A stretch of 64,000 nt of DNA from Thunnus maccoyii (GCF_910596095.1 NC_056544.1:8355155-8419154); one strand, 5' to 3'; shown: positions 38,474 through 52,300, counted from the stretch's first letter. Numbers and translations are program-made. The notes: a model not told the origin generated them from the sequence alone.

Positions 38474-40285
38474 TCAAATCCAGCCGCTCAAATGACCACA
38501 ACTTCTCCGCGCTTTTGTTGGCGAGGAGCAAACCCACTCTGTAGGAATCCACTGGACTTCTGCCTCTTCTATCCGCTTGAGGTCTGCCTTGAGCTCTCTG
38601 AAAGCCATGGCGATATCTCCGTTAACAATCACCTTATCAAACAGATGACCGTAGTGGTTCTCCATGGTTTCAGCCGAGTCAAGCATTTCTTCAAAATCCT
38701 CCTCCTGTGAAAAAAAAACACTCGAGTAAATCAAATGTATTTTTAGAATGACAGATTTGGTTGTCAGTTGGTTTGATTTGTGTCACTGATGACTAACAGT
38801 CAAGCAAAAGAAGAAATGCGCTTTGATTTAGCATTCAGTTTTACCTCTACAGTGAAGGAGCAATAACAAAAGAAAGCAATGACATTGATGAGTTCATTGT
38901 TAAATTGACAAATATTGGTGATGGAACAGAATAGCTACAGTCTGACCACATGGTGACAAAAACATCCTCCTAGAAGTTGTTTTAGAAAAATCTGCACATA
39001 CTGTTAACAGGATATGGAACAGATCCACAGGACCGTTCAACTATACTGACCAAAGCGTAGCACATCGTTACATGCTGAGAGGAGAGGATAAGAAGCCTTT
39101 TCACACCAGCTGTAGTACAAGTCGAAAGCGCGGCCCTATAAGATATGCCTGAACTCTCCAAGGGCTGTGGTGCTTGGCAGTGGGCAACCTCAAGCTAGGC
39201 TGAGACACAGGTGTGTGACCTCATGGGTTTAATAAGGGCAACATAGGCAGCCAGGGTCAAACACTGAATGAGAAGCCAGATGGGCATTATGAAAGTGACC
39301 TAGCATATTTTTGTCCAGTTTAAAACACATGTACGGTCAAACATGCACTTTTTTTTTTATACCACCATAGCAACGTAAAACCCCTCCCTCATCTTTTAAT
39401 TCATTACTTATACACACACAGATGTAGCTCTTCAACGTCAGGAAAAAAAGTGTATTTACCTGTTAGTTACGGAACAAGAAACCACCCACCAAGCAGCCTT
39501 GTAACTCCCCCTGTCTCTTAAATGTCTCTTAAACGCAAACCACAGGGTCAACCACGAGCAAGGCAAGGTGTGTGCATGAGTAAGTGAATTTAGGTTTGTG
39601 TGTGTGTGTATGTCTGTGGGGTTGGGTGGGTGTATTGAGGCCAGGGTGTTTGACCTCACACTGCCCTGTTACAAGACACACATGCACCTGACTCCATATG
39701 TGTGTTTTGAGGGTTTTAAGTTCTAGTTTCTCTTACTGAAAAGATCCTGACTGGGTTCGGGTCCTCGTCACAGATGAATTTAGCTCTTCGTCTGGTGAGA
39801 CGTAGCTCCTCGATACGTGGGGGCTTCACAAACACCACATAGGGTTTGAATTCAGATGTGTAGGCATGCTTTATTTTCTGCAGTGACAAAGACAAACAAT
39901 TAGGAGATTAGATGTAGGCTGGAAGACCTATGTATACACCAAGCTTTGGGAAGGTTGGCTTACTGCTCCAAATAATCTATAAAGATTAAGTACACCGTCA
40001 CATTCTGCTAGAACCCTCCCTCCCAGTATATGTAAAAAATGCAACAGAGGAATTGGTGGTATGAGGGGGATCAAACAAGTGTGTGAGGCACCCCTTGTGT
40101 TGTGCGGTCATGTGCTTATCAGACATGAACAGCGACTGTTGGGCTCTCTGTGTCTTTGCTGAGAAGACAGGGAGTCCAGCAGGGCGTTAACAGTCACTAG
40201 AAGTACATTCATGCCCCTTTGAGAGAGTTTCCGCGTGAGTTGGTGTTGTAGCTTGGCTTATATCTCTCCTATAAAAGGCTCCTCT

Positions 40286-40329
<44 letters not shown>

Positions 40330-43300
40330 TTTGGGAAGTGCCTGGACATAGTCAAGTCAAATATCTTGTTAGGCTCTGACTATAGCACACTTATCAGTGT
40401 GGCGATGTGTTGTGTTTACTGCCACAGAAGAAGAATAAATCTCTTGTATACATACAATGTTCCCCATCACTTGGGAAGTCTTGCTAACGTTACTGGGCCA
40501 AATGTCAGCCAGTGTTCTGATTTTATATACTATTTTAACTAAGATGGTTACAGGTTACATATCGTTAGGTAGGGGCCTGAAAATTTGGCTTATTTTTGAA
40601 AACAAAAATCCTGTTTAATATAATATGCCATCAAGAATCTGTAACAATGTGTACAGCTATTAATAATGTTAAATGATGCTACTGAATATTTCTGTGTTGA
40701 AGATTGGTTATATTTACATGATGGAACCATGAGGACCTGCAATCCATGTTTCTGTGGGAACTAAATGTGATGATCAATAGGAGATTGTAAACAGCTAAAA
40801 ATGTGTGGCTGATTAACAGCCCTTACACCGTTTATTATACTGTTTCAATTTATCTATTCTCTTTTTATCTAAATTTGGGATTGGCCAGTTTCTTGTGTAC
40901 CACAGCCCTTGGCCAACTCCAACTCCATATGCTACCCACAATACCACTGGGAGGGCATAGGTTCAATCAGTCGTGCAGAGGTTCACACTAAACCCTCAAG
41001 ATCCCACTCCTGATTGTAAGACCAACCAGTAAGAGTCACTGTTGCAGCGACACAGACATGATCCCTCACTGGCTTCCCACCATGCAATCATTCCCAGCTG
41101 TGTGGAATGCCTGGCAATGTGAAATGAACCCTGCAGTGGTGGGACAGTGTTTCTTCTGTTCTTTTTATTTTTAGAATCTATCCATTTTATATATCTTTAA
41201 CTCAAAGAGCTCTGACAAGCTTTGGATTTTGAACTCATCTGTATGAGTTAAATGTACAGTAATTCATTGACTATTGAGACTTTTAGCAGATCTGTACATG
41301 TTGATTGAACTTAGATTTGTAAAATATCAGTTGAAAACAAAGTATAGAAAAAAAAGGGGAAGGGGTGGTGGGAGCTAGAGAAAAAAATAGTTGCCATGAC
41401 TTTTGAGCTTGAGAGACACTGTCTTCCTTAATCCATGACAAGGTTGAAGCATGGACATAATCTACTAGGTAAACACTGCAGATAAGTCATATATTTGAAT
41501 TCCAACTAAAATATAGACACTTCGTGGTTAACAAGAAAGAAACTGCCAGCGGTGGAGGGAGTCTATATACCTGACAACGGACTATGAATTGAGGCAGAGC
41601 AACTCAATGTTACTGTCTTCAAGGAGGAGAGTGGAGTGTAGTGAGGATTTTCCCTGCTGAGCTACAGCACCAGGAGGTGAGTTGAAATGTCTTTAATTAA
41701 GTCTATTTCCATTAACCTTAGGTGTAGTAATGTAATAACATTAACTATGTAGGTTGTGCTTTTTAATAGCCTGGAAAGGCTAAATTCGTGGCTTTGATGT
41801 TAAGCTATCATTTCCCCCCCTCTGTTATGCCCATGACCTTGTTCTGAGACTCATGATGGCAAATTTCATCAGTCATGCTTTTGATAAAAAGTATAAAATG
41901 TAAGTAATGTAATAAATGTTTATCCGATTGGTTTAGTTTTTAAATGTGACTGCAATATTCATTTTTTATTTCATACCCCACTCGCTCAACACCCCCCACC
42001 CTCCAACTGAACATGAGATAGCTAGTTAGCTAGTTTGCTAGCGTCCACTAACATCAGTAGCTGTTGAGCCAGGTACACATTCAATGCTAAAAGTAGTGTT
42101 ACTCTGCTAAAGGCTCAAGGTTGTAATTCTTGCAGGGTAGTTGCATTATACTAGATATGTTTTAGCTAACCCTAACCCAATAAACTGACTGAGTGTATCT
42201 GAAAATTAGATGCGGAATAGTCGGTTTATACTTTTTTTTTGTTTGTTGTGTTTTGTAGCTAACAAATAACAGTGTTCTTAACCACTTAAACACACAATAT
42301 GTAATTTCAGCCGCTGTCTTTTGTTATTTGTCAATAACAAAAGACAGAGTGTGATGACGGTGTGAAGTAGCAAGGGATCATGGGAGTTGTTAAATAACCA
42401 GCTTCACCAGGATAGGATTACTCCAGTGTTAATCATTCGGGATGTTTTTATCGGAAGCCGAATTACCTGCAGAGGTCTCCTCCTCTCCAGAACAAAAGGA
42501 CCCGGTGATTACAGGTAAAAACACTGAATGAAGCTGTTTCACCTAAAAAATCAGTATTTCTCCAATGATGTACGGCGACCACCGGGCTGTTAGCCGAGCT
42601 GTTGCTAACACTTGTTCGGTTTATTTCTCTTATAACTTAAGATCTAGACGTTCGCCAGGTTTCTCACGGGAGCTGAATTATCCACAGAGGTCTCCTCCTC
42701 TCCAAAAACAAACATACAGGCAGATTAAAATCATTAAAAATACTAATTAAAGCTGTTTTACCTAAAAAACCAATATTTCTCCGACGATGTTCGGCGACCA
42801 CCGGACTTCCTGGAGGGGCTGTTAGCCAAGCTGCTGCTAACGTTTGCCCAGTTTATTTCTCTGATAATTTAAGATCCAGACGTCCAATGACTAAAATCCT
42901 TCTTCCGGCTAAAAGATATAGTTAAAAGTGACCTAAATTTATCATGAAAATGTGGCTTAAAACTGAATAAAAGTCAATTTATAACAGTTTCTGTGGAAAA
43001 ACCACAACGCAGATGTATTGTCTTGTATATGTGTAAGTTATTCTTTGGTAGATGCCATTGTAGTGGACAAACACAGCGCCACTGTATGCATCTTGTGCGT
43101 GTTTACTCTTTGGTAGAGGAGGTATGACGCCATTGACATGCGACCAAATGAAACGGTCTGTTACTTTGATTAAATTACAGATTTCTCTGGGTTTGAAAAT
43201 TGTTGGAAACATTTGGGATAATGTAAGTACACAACTCAACAAAATATATAACATAGGTCTAGTTGTTTTTAGACATTTTAATGTGGAATAATTACATATT

Positions 43301-46300
43301 ACACCTTTAATTGTCTAAAAAAGATTAATAATTTAAGCATTTAGGAAATAAATATGTAAATATTTGGGATTCAATTTTTGTAATACATTGTATTTTAACT
43401 AAACATGCAGTTCATTTTTGTTTTTTCTGTTTACAAATGTCAACAAGCACGTCCAGTTCATGAAGTGGAAATTCTCCTCCAATGGGAAAGGAAGAATAAT
43501 AGAGCATTATAAAGAGCGTCATGAACATCATCAGAGATGTTCAGGACTTGTCTGTATTTATGAAGACTATTTGAGCACATTTTCAACCCAAGCTGAACTT
43601 AAAAACCATTTGAAAGAATATGTAAAAGAAGGTCATGAAATTTTGACTAGGTCATGCTGTAATTTGTGTACATTCTCAGAGTCTAGTAACATTAACAAAT
43701 GTTTTGCTCATCTGAAGACTCATTGGTGGAACAGGGAAACAGTTAAATATCCATTTGCAGGTCGCTCTTTAAAGTCTAGTGTACTGACAACATTTATTGC
43801 TCATAGAAGCTGCTATGATAAGTTTTCCACCCTAAATAGTTTAAGACCAGAGCTTTTTCTACACCATACACTTACAAATGCGGTAATAGAAGAGGATTCT
43901 GTTTCTGATTATCACCTTCATATGATTCTGTCCCTGAGGCTGAACCTGCTCTTGAAAATGGAGAGTCCATTAAACATCAGTTGGCATCTTTATTGCTCCA
44001 CATGCAAACAATTTTACATCTTTCAAATTCAGCAATACAGGAAATAATTGATGAGTTATTTGACATTGGGGAATTTGCTTTATCAAAATGTCAAGGAAAT
44101 TATAGTGAAAATTTTGGAGTAAAGTAACTGTAGCTGATACCTCTATTGTAAAATCATTGTCTGATGAAATACAATCTTTGAACCCACTCAAATTTCTTTC
44201 AACAGAGGGGCCTTTGGGCTCAGAGTGTAAAAAAGTCATTTTATGGGAAGAACTTTACAGTTATTGAACCAGACGAGAATGTGCTAAATGCACAAGAAAA
44301 AAACATCAATTTGTTTATGTACCTATTTTAGATTTTTGCTAAGTACATTGTTGGAAAGAAGTGAGATTCTTCAAACATTACAGACATCCAATGAATGGGA
44401 AGGACATAACAGTTCATTTCAAGATGGTGAATGCTTTAAGGAAAACAAAGAATTCACTGAAGAATTAGGCATAGCTCTTGGGTTATACAATGATGATTTT
44501 GAACACTGTAATCCTCTGGGGACTTCAAAAAGAAACACAAGGTGTGTGGTATATATTGGGTGATGGCCAACTTACCCATAAGACTTAGATCAACATTATC
44601 ATCAATTCATCTAGCTGTATTGTGCAAAACTGTAAAAAAAATACAGTTACAGCAAGGTTTTTGGAGTCTCTGATGAGAGATCTTCAGCATTTAGAGACCA
44701 TAGGTGTATTTGTATAAAGACTTGGGTCTTACGTCAAAGGTACTGTTTTGTATGTGTCTGCAGACACCTTAGGTGCACACTCACTTCTTTCTATGTTGAG
44801 AAATTTTGCAGATTTTGTTTGGCTAACTGTATAGATATTCAACAGCATGATGTCAGAAGTGGGACTTTAACTATCAGTAAAACACTATAACACTAAAATT
44901 GTTTGTTGAAGCTGTTAATGTGCCTAAGACAACTGATGCCTCATGTGTTGATGGTTTGAAGAAAGACTGTCCTTTAAGCAGACTTGCCCACTTTCATCCT
45001 GCAAAAGGGTTTCCACCTGATTTATTGCACAATGTATTGGAAGGAGTTGTACCTGTGGAACTATGCATATGTCTTTCAGATCTGATTGCTAAAATGTATT
45101 TCACATTAAATGACCTTAATGATAGAATGGCATCATTTCCCTTTCAATTTTATGACAAAACTAACAGACCTCAGACAATACAAACAAACTTTTCAAAAAA
45201 TGGAACAATTGGTGGCAGGAGACGTGAGAACTGGGTGCTTCCATGACTTCTTCCACTGTTGATTGGCCACCATATTCCAGAGAGTGAAAAAACTTGGTCT
45301 ACAGTCCTTGAATTGAAAGACAGAGCTGTTATCCATTCCCTCATTCACAACAGAATCCCTGTGCTACCTATGAGCCAAAATCTCTGACGACAGACAGTTG
45401 CTCTTAGAACTATTTCCTGGTATTAAATTACACCCTAAACATCATTATATTGAACATTATCCTGTGCTGATCAAGAAATTTAGTCCACTAATCGAGTTCT
45501 GGACATTACAATTTGAGGCAAAACATTCTTTCTTTAAAAAAGTGGTTCACAATGCTGGCAACTTCAAAAATATTCTGCACACCTTGGCCACAAGACATCA
45601 ACTGATATTAGCATATTATTTGGAGATGCCAACTATTTTCAAACCAAAAATTGAGACTTGGTGAGTATCAGTTGTATCTGTGTAGGCATCTTAGATACTG
45701 CTATCAGAGAGGCAATATGAAATTAGGAGTGATAGCAGCTTTCCTTCGACATGGTATGCAGCAAGGGGGATGTAGTCATTCAGACTGTCAGGATCAACAA
45801 ACACAGTTATCACAGGGTGTCTTTTGGCAAGCTGGTAACACCTGAGATGCTCCAGGAAGGCTGCTGTGACTATTTCTATAATAAATGATATGCAACCATA
45901 CACTACACAGATCTCTAGTACTCTCCCAAAATCTGGCAGTCCACTTGTCTGTCCAACTGAGAGCACCATTCCTTTAGACTATTTTGTCCCATTTAGGTAA
46001 GCAATGTAGGTGAGTGAAACAGAGTCCAGACCTTTAAACTTATTCCATGTAGCCTCTCTGATAGCAGCATCTAAGATGCCCACACTGACAGAACTGATAC
46101 TCGCCCAGTTTCAGTGCTTGGTTTGAAAATACTTGGCATCTCAAAATAATATGCCAATATCAGTTGATGCCTTGTGGCCAAAGTGTGCAGAATATTTTTG
46201 AAGTTGCCAGCACTGTGAACCACTTTTTTAAAGAAAGAATGTTTTGCCCCAAATCATTATTGTCCAGAACTCAATTAGTGGACCAAATTTCTTGATCAGA

Positions 46301-49300
46301 ACAGGATAATTTTCAAGATAATGATGTTTAGGGTGTAATTTAGTACCAGGAAATATTTCTAAGAGCAACTGTCTGTGGTCAGAGATTCTGGCTTGTAGGT
46401 AGTACAGTGATTCTGTTGTGAATGAAGGGCTGGATAAAAGCTCTGTCTTTCAATTCAAAGACCACAGACCAAGTTTTTTCACTCTCTGGAATATGGTGGC
46501 CAATCAACAGTGGAAGAAGCGCCCAGTTCTTATGTTTATCGCCACCAATTGCTCTATTTTTTTGAAAAGTTTGTTTGTATTGTCTGAGGTCTGTTAGTTT
46601 TGTCATAAATTGAAAGGTAAATGATGCCTTTCTATCATTAAGGTCATTTAATGCAAAATACCTTTTAGCAATCAGATCTGAAAGACATATGCATAGTTCC
46701 ACAGGTACAACTCCTTCCAATACATTGTGCAATAAATCAGGTGGAAACCCTTTTGCAGGATGAAAGTGGGCAAGTCTGCTTAAAGGACAGTCTTTCTTCA
46801 AACCATCAACACATGAGGCACCAGTTGTCTTAAGTGCATTAACAGCTTCACTAAACAATTCTAGTGTTCTCAAAGTTAAAGTCCCACCTCTGACATGCTG
46901 CTGAATATCTATACAGTTAGCCAAACAAAATCTGCAAAATTTCTCAACATTGAAAGACTCCAGTATCCAGCAAGTGAGTGTGCATCCAAGTTGTCTGCAG
47001 ACACTTACGAAACAGTACCTTTGACGTAAGACCCAAGTCTTTGTACAAACACAGCTATGGTCTCTAAATGCTGAAGATCTCTATTCAGAGGCTCCAAAAA
47101 CCTTGCTGTAACCATATTGTTTTACAGTCACAATACAGCTCAATAAATTGAGAATAATGTTGATCTAAGTGTTTTGGGTAAGTTGGCCATCACCTAATAT
47201 ATACTACACACTTTGTGTTTCTTTTTTGAAGTCCCCAAAGTATTACAGAGTTCAAAATCATCAATGTATAAGCCAAGAGCTATGCCTAATTCTTCAGTGA
47301 GAAGTTTGTTTTCCTTAAAGTATTCACCATCTTGAAATGAACTGTTACAACCTTCCCGTTGGATGTCTGTAATGTTTGAAGAATCTCACTTCTTTCCAAC
47401 AACGTACTTAACAAAAATCCTAAATAGGAACATAAACAAATCAATGTTTTTTTTTTCTTGTGCATTTAGCACATTCTCAACTGGTTCAATAACTGTAAAG
47501 TTTTTCCTATAAAATGACTGCCTTTTACGTTCTGTGCCCAGAGGCCCCTACGTTGAAGGAAATTTGAGTGGGTTCAAAGACTGTATATCATCAGACAATG
47601 ATGTTAAAACAGAGGCATCAGCTACAGTTATTTTCTTCCAGAACTTTCACTATAATTTTCTTAATTTTTTGATAAACATGTGAAATTGTTTGCATGCAGA
47701 GCAATAAAAATGCCAACTGATGTTTAATGGCCTCTCCATTTTCAAGAGCAGGTTCAGCCTCAGGTACAGAATCATATAAAGGTGATAACTCAGTATCAGA
47801 AACAGAATCCTCTTTATTACTGCATTTGTAAGTGTATGGTGTACAAAAAGCTCTGGTCTTAAACTATTTAGGGGGAAAACCTTATGATAGCAGCTGCTAT
47901 GAGCAATAAATGTTGTACACTAGACTTGAAAGAGCAACCTTTCAAGTGATTGCAATATGATTGTCCAACATTCTTCTTCCTTACAGTGGACCTTATTAAC
48001 ACTTTATACTGAACAATACTAGAATTACAACAACTAGAATAATGGATTATAAATTGGACTAAAATGTATTTAAACAGTGGTTAAAAATACTGTTATTTGT
48101 TAGCTACAAAAATACAACAAACAAACAAAAATGTATAAACCGACTATTCCACATCTAACTTTCAAATACACAGTCAATTTATTTGGTTAGGGTCAGCTAA
48201 AACTTAGCTAAATCACCTTTATGATGGTTAAAATATACAGTTTTGGTTTTGTTGTGTTATAAGTGGTGTTGCTGCAGATTGTGATGTTGAATTTTATTAC
48301 ATTATAAACTGTGGACAAAATACGAGAAACACCTCTCAATATATTCTAATTCAACAGATATGTGCAGAGATAAGGCTGCACAAAGAAGGATGTGACACAG
48401 CAAGGCACATGTCTATACTGACACACCCCTGCGTAGGGCAACCATCAATGCTCCTGGTGGAGTGCGCCCAACACCCACCAGAGGTGTGCAGTCCATTTTC
48501 TCATAGCCCTTGCAAAACGCATCGCCAATCCAATGAGCGAGCCATTGAACTGACAATGGAGCCACCTTGGTTCACTGTCTGTGGAAGACAGATTCAGTCA
48601 AACTTCCAAAGGTTTGTCCTGTTGTCCCAGCAACAGCAAAGTGCAACAACAGGACACAAGATGTGAAAAACACCTCCTCTCTTATTCCCCCTGAGAGGGG
48701 GAAAAAGGCTCTCAGGCCAATAATAATCCTAAACTGGAGGGAGCATGCTGCTGGACTGAAAAAAAAACAATAGCAGCTCCACTGCACCCCTATCCTCATT
48801 AATAACCTGAAAGTGCACAGGCCGAACAATCCCCCACTCTGTGGGCAGAGCAAGGGGCTAAAAAGGGGTCGTCTTCACTGAAACAAAAAATTCAGGTCTG
48901 TCTGCTCCAAGGGCTCAGGGGGTGGGCCTGAGGGACCTTCTGCAACCATCTGGAGATTCCACTGTAGAATGAGGCAACAGGTGGGTTCTCAGTCTGTGGA
49001 CATCCCAGAGAAACCCCTTTTACAAGCAGATGGCTTGGAGCTATGGAGCAGTCGGGGCAATCCTGACCAGCCACATCGCCACCCCAAGGTAGACGTGGTG
49101 AAAACTCCCCCAGGCCCCAACCAACATCATCCGAATCAGGTGTGAGGACTACTTGGTGCCAGGGCACTCTGGTACCACCACTACACCATACCCTGCCCCT
49201 GTGGGGCTTCTGCACCATCAGCTGCAACAGATGACCTGGGTGATGCAGTCACAGTGTGAGTGAATGCATCCCCCTTGAGGGGAGGCATAACTCCCTCGCA

Positions 49301-52300
49301 GGGAGATCCAGCATCCTCCCTGCAAGCAACCAGGCCCAATGAGGCCACTGGCTACACCTTCCATGTTGAGCTGACAGAGCGTCCCATTCCCATCTGTCAA
49401 GCAAGCATACTGAAAAACGGACCTCATATCCGCCACATCCCGGAGATGACAGCTCCTGTGACTGTGCACCTGGTAAATGGTAAATGGACTGCACTTATAT
49501 TGCACCTTTCTAGTCTTCCAGCCACTCAAAGCGGTTTACACTGCATGCCAGTGCCACTGCATGTATATGCCCAACAGATGAGTCTAGCCAAAGCTGGTAG
49601 CAGGTATCCCACTCAGTCCAAGTAGAAACCTGGAGAAGTATGAGGAATGTGGCCACTGTAGTCTGCACACAGTTCGGCTTGTCCTGCTGTAGAACATGCC
49701 AGCGAGCGAAGCAGTGTAGCTAGTGCCAAGCCTGAACAGCAGGTGCTAGCCGGTTAACATGTATGTAGAGCTAGCTTGTGTTAGCAGATGATGCAGCCTG
49801 AGCCTAAAAGGCAGAGTGGTCTCCACCGTAGGTCCTCTGCTTTGGAAGCAACATTGCGACAAACCCAGATGTATTTCACAACCAGCGTGACTTTGTTGAC
49901 CATGCTTGAAGCAGTGCTGCTAACTCATGCTAAACCAGATGGCAGGTGCTGGCAGGACATGATGCAGCCAGAGTTAGCCAGTCTATGTTAGCTAATGACG
50001 CAGCCCGAGCAGCAGTAGCCCAGTAGCTGAAGTGTGTTATCACGGGCAACGGTGACATGAGGCCCCAGCCTTGGACATGACGTTGCATGATTACCTAGAT
50101 TGGGGTAGAATGAACCAGTGAGGGAAGCAGTGTTTCTAGCTCATGCTATGCCAGATAACAGTGCTAGTAATTCTTTCTTTCTCTTTTAGTAATTCCTTTC
50201 TTGTTTACCACAAAGTGTTTATATTTTAGTTAGAAGTCGAGGATAAGACTTATCTGCAGTGTATAACTAGTAGATTATGTCCTTGCTTCAACCTTGCCAT
50301 AGTTTAAAAAAGACAGTTTCTTTCAAACTCAAAAGTCACTGCAAGTATTTTTTTCTCTAGCTCCCATCCTCACCTTTATTCTATGTATTTTTTCAACTAA
50401 TAACCCAAGTTCAATCAACATGTACAGATCTGACAAAAGTTTCAAATAGTCAACACAATGAAAGTTTACCTTTTGAAACTCAAACAGTTGAGTTCAAAAT
50501 CCAAAGCTTGTCAGAGCTCTTTGAGTTGAAGAGAAGAAGTAGGTGGACATAACTAAATGGGGCTGTAATGTTTTACAGTATACTCACAGTTAACATTCTT
50601 TATTCTAAAGTTTGCATAAAACATGATTAATTTTTCAGAGACAGATTGATGATTTTAGTGTCTGATTCTGATTGTTCTTATTGTCACTGTTTCCTTTGCT
50701 TCAAAAGCCATCCAACATCATTTGATTCTCATTTATTTGAAGTGATAATCCTTTCTTAATAACATATTACTCACACTAGGGTGCACGTCCAGAAGGCACA
50801 CCTTGCCCTCTGCCATCACTCTGTGAACAGAGTCCAGACTTGTTCCGTAATAGTGGCCTTTGAATATCCCATATTCTATAAACCTAGAGATAGAAATAAA
50901 CAGGGACAGACAGACAGGAAAGCCAGATAGACACAATAAAATAGTAGAAATGGCGGACATCATTCTCATTAAAAGGGAGAGGAAGGGTAAATTAATAAAA
51001 CACACATAGGGCTATTTTTAACACCATGGGAAAAAAACCTCAAAGGCTACACCTGCGTTTATACCTGTGATTGAGAATGGCCTCTTCAAACATGAGAACT
51101 GATACAAAATGATAATCCATCCCTTCTTTCTCTTGCCTTCTCTTCTCACGTGTGGTGTCTGAAAGAGAAAAGAATGGGAGGCTGACGACAGCTTTAAAAA
51201 GATGAGAAACCGTTTAGTGTGCTGGATGTGAAGGTGACAGTTATGAGACTTGAAGATGTCTGTCTTACGCGGTACAGTGACGCCATAGCGGTCAGGGTCG
51301 GCGATCAGGAGCCTCCTCTTCAGTTCATTAACGCCAACGCCACTGGGCCCTCAGGACAAAGATCAAAACACTGTGTTCTGTATGCGGCTATTCATTCCCA
51401 ATATCACTGTGTACTAATGTTTTCCTCACGACAAGTCCAACATCAAATAGGCTCAGTGATCTGGTGACACATCTGTCTTTATCATCAGAGAAGGAGTTGG
51501 GGAGTAAGAGAGTAAGACAGACAGAGCTCTGATTTCATACTGATTTCAGTCTGAAAATGATTCTCCAACCAACCCTGCTCTTTTTCTTTGTCTGTGTCTC
51601 TCTATCGAACGTTTAATGCTCCTATACCCTCTGGAAAATACATAGCATCACATCTAAATGTGACATCTGCAAAGCCACACAGTATCAGTGTCACTATAGT
51701 GTAGGATGCACAGGATGAAACACACACACACATACAGTGTAGCATCTGGGATTTTCTTCTAACGCAGGTTTCTCCAGCCCCAGATTGCATCAGACTCTAA
51801 TGGAGCGCTGTCTGAAAGTAGGATTCCTGACATACCTGCCTTTTCCATCACAGCGTTGCATGAGCTTGACACATTACAAAATATCAAGTTTATAGACTCT
51901 CCACTCTTACACTGCTAATGTCTTTCGCAGCTGCTCCACAGAGCTGAAGAGGTGCATCATCAGGCACAGTGGATACTTTCTTCTGCCCTTTTTTTTTTTT
52001 CAAGAGTTACACGATCTGTAGGGCTTAAAGTGGCTGGCACTCACTTTCACCAACTTTCCTGGTGCAGAATGGTCTATTGTTTCATTCAAAGTGCATATGC
52101 AATGCAAACAAAAATGATACATTTCCAACCTGGTCAAACATTATCCAGCTGGTCCTGTTTTAGCAATCCAGGTTTTGGTTTTCCTGTCTATAATTCTCAT
52201 TGCCAATAAGCTATATATTCTTAATGATGACCTCCGGTCAATGAAGAGCCTTCACAGCAGACAGTAAAACGTAATCCAGAGTCGGGGTAAGCTCCAACTC

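Larger units (their letters stand above)
41195..45725 (+). repeat. Left arm of ~9.3-kb inverted repeat (decayed transposon copy 1)
   Basis: The outer end 'aactcaaagagctctgacaa' (about 41199) recurs inverted near 50525. The homology continues through 'agatctgtacatgttgattg' and 'gggagctagagaaaaaaata', again near 42150-42286, and from about 43785 to 45725. By eye, identity is roughly 80-90 percent outside insertions. A TTAA-flanked MITE (42290-43306) interrupts this arm only. Confidence 0.85.
46041..50530 (-). repeat. Right arm of ~9.3-kb inverted repeat (decayed transposon copy 2)
   Basis: This is the inverse of the left arm over 46041 to about 47960, about 48030-48210, and about 50165-50530. 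The stretch of about 48230-50160 has no counterpart in the left arm and looks like additional inserted repeat DNA. The 45725-46040 segment forms the unpaired centre and belongs to this copy. Confidence 0.8.
39878..50774 (-). other. 10.9-kb mpp7 intron, mostly transposable
   Basis: This intron, between the last two-but-one coding exons of the GK domain, is far longer than the others in the window. Nearly all of it is a large inverted repeat described separately. The part 39878-41190 contains a GT microsatellite and no gene. Confidence 0.8.

Noticed and set aside
40881-41150. tRNA-derived SINE head before the inverted repeat
   Set aside because: 'gggcataggttcaatc' is reminiscent of a B box, but there is no paired A box at the right spacing and no cloverleaf could be drawn.
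45725-46040. Centre of the big inverted repeat as a separate gene
   Set aside because: Its minus-strand reading continues the copy 2 transposase C-terminus, so it belongs to that pseudogene.
48409-49625. Cluster of short ORFs in the right-arm insertion, considered as a retroelement gag or a gene
   Set aside because: The ORFs are short and in several frames on both strands. No CCHC knuckle, protease or RT motif could be seen, so no coding call is made.
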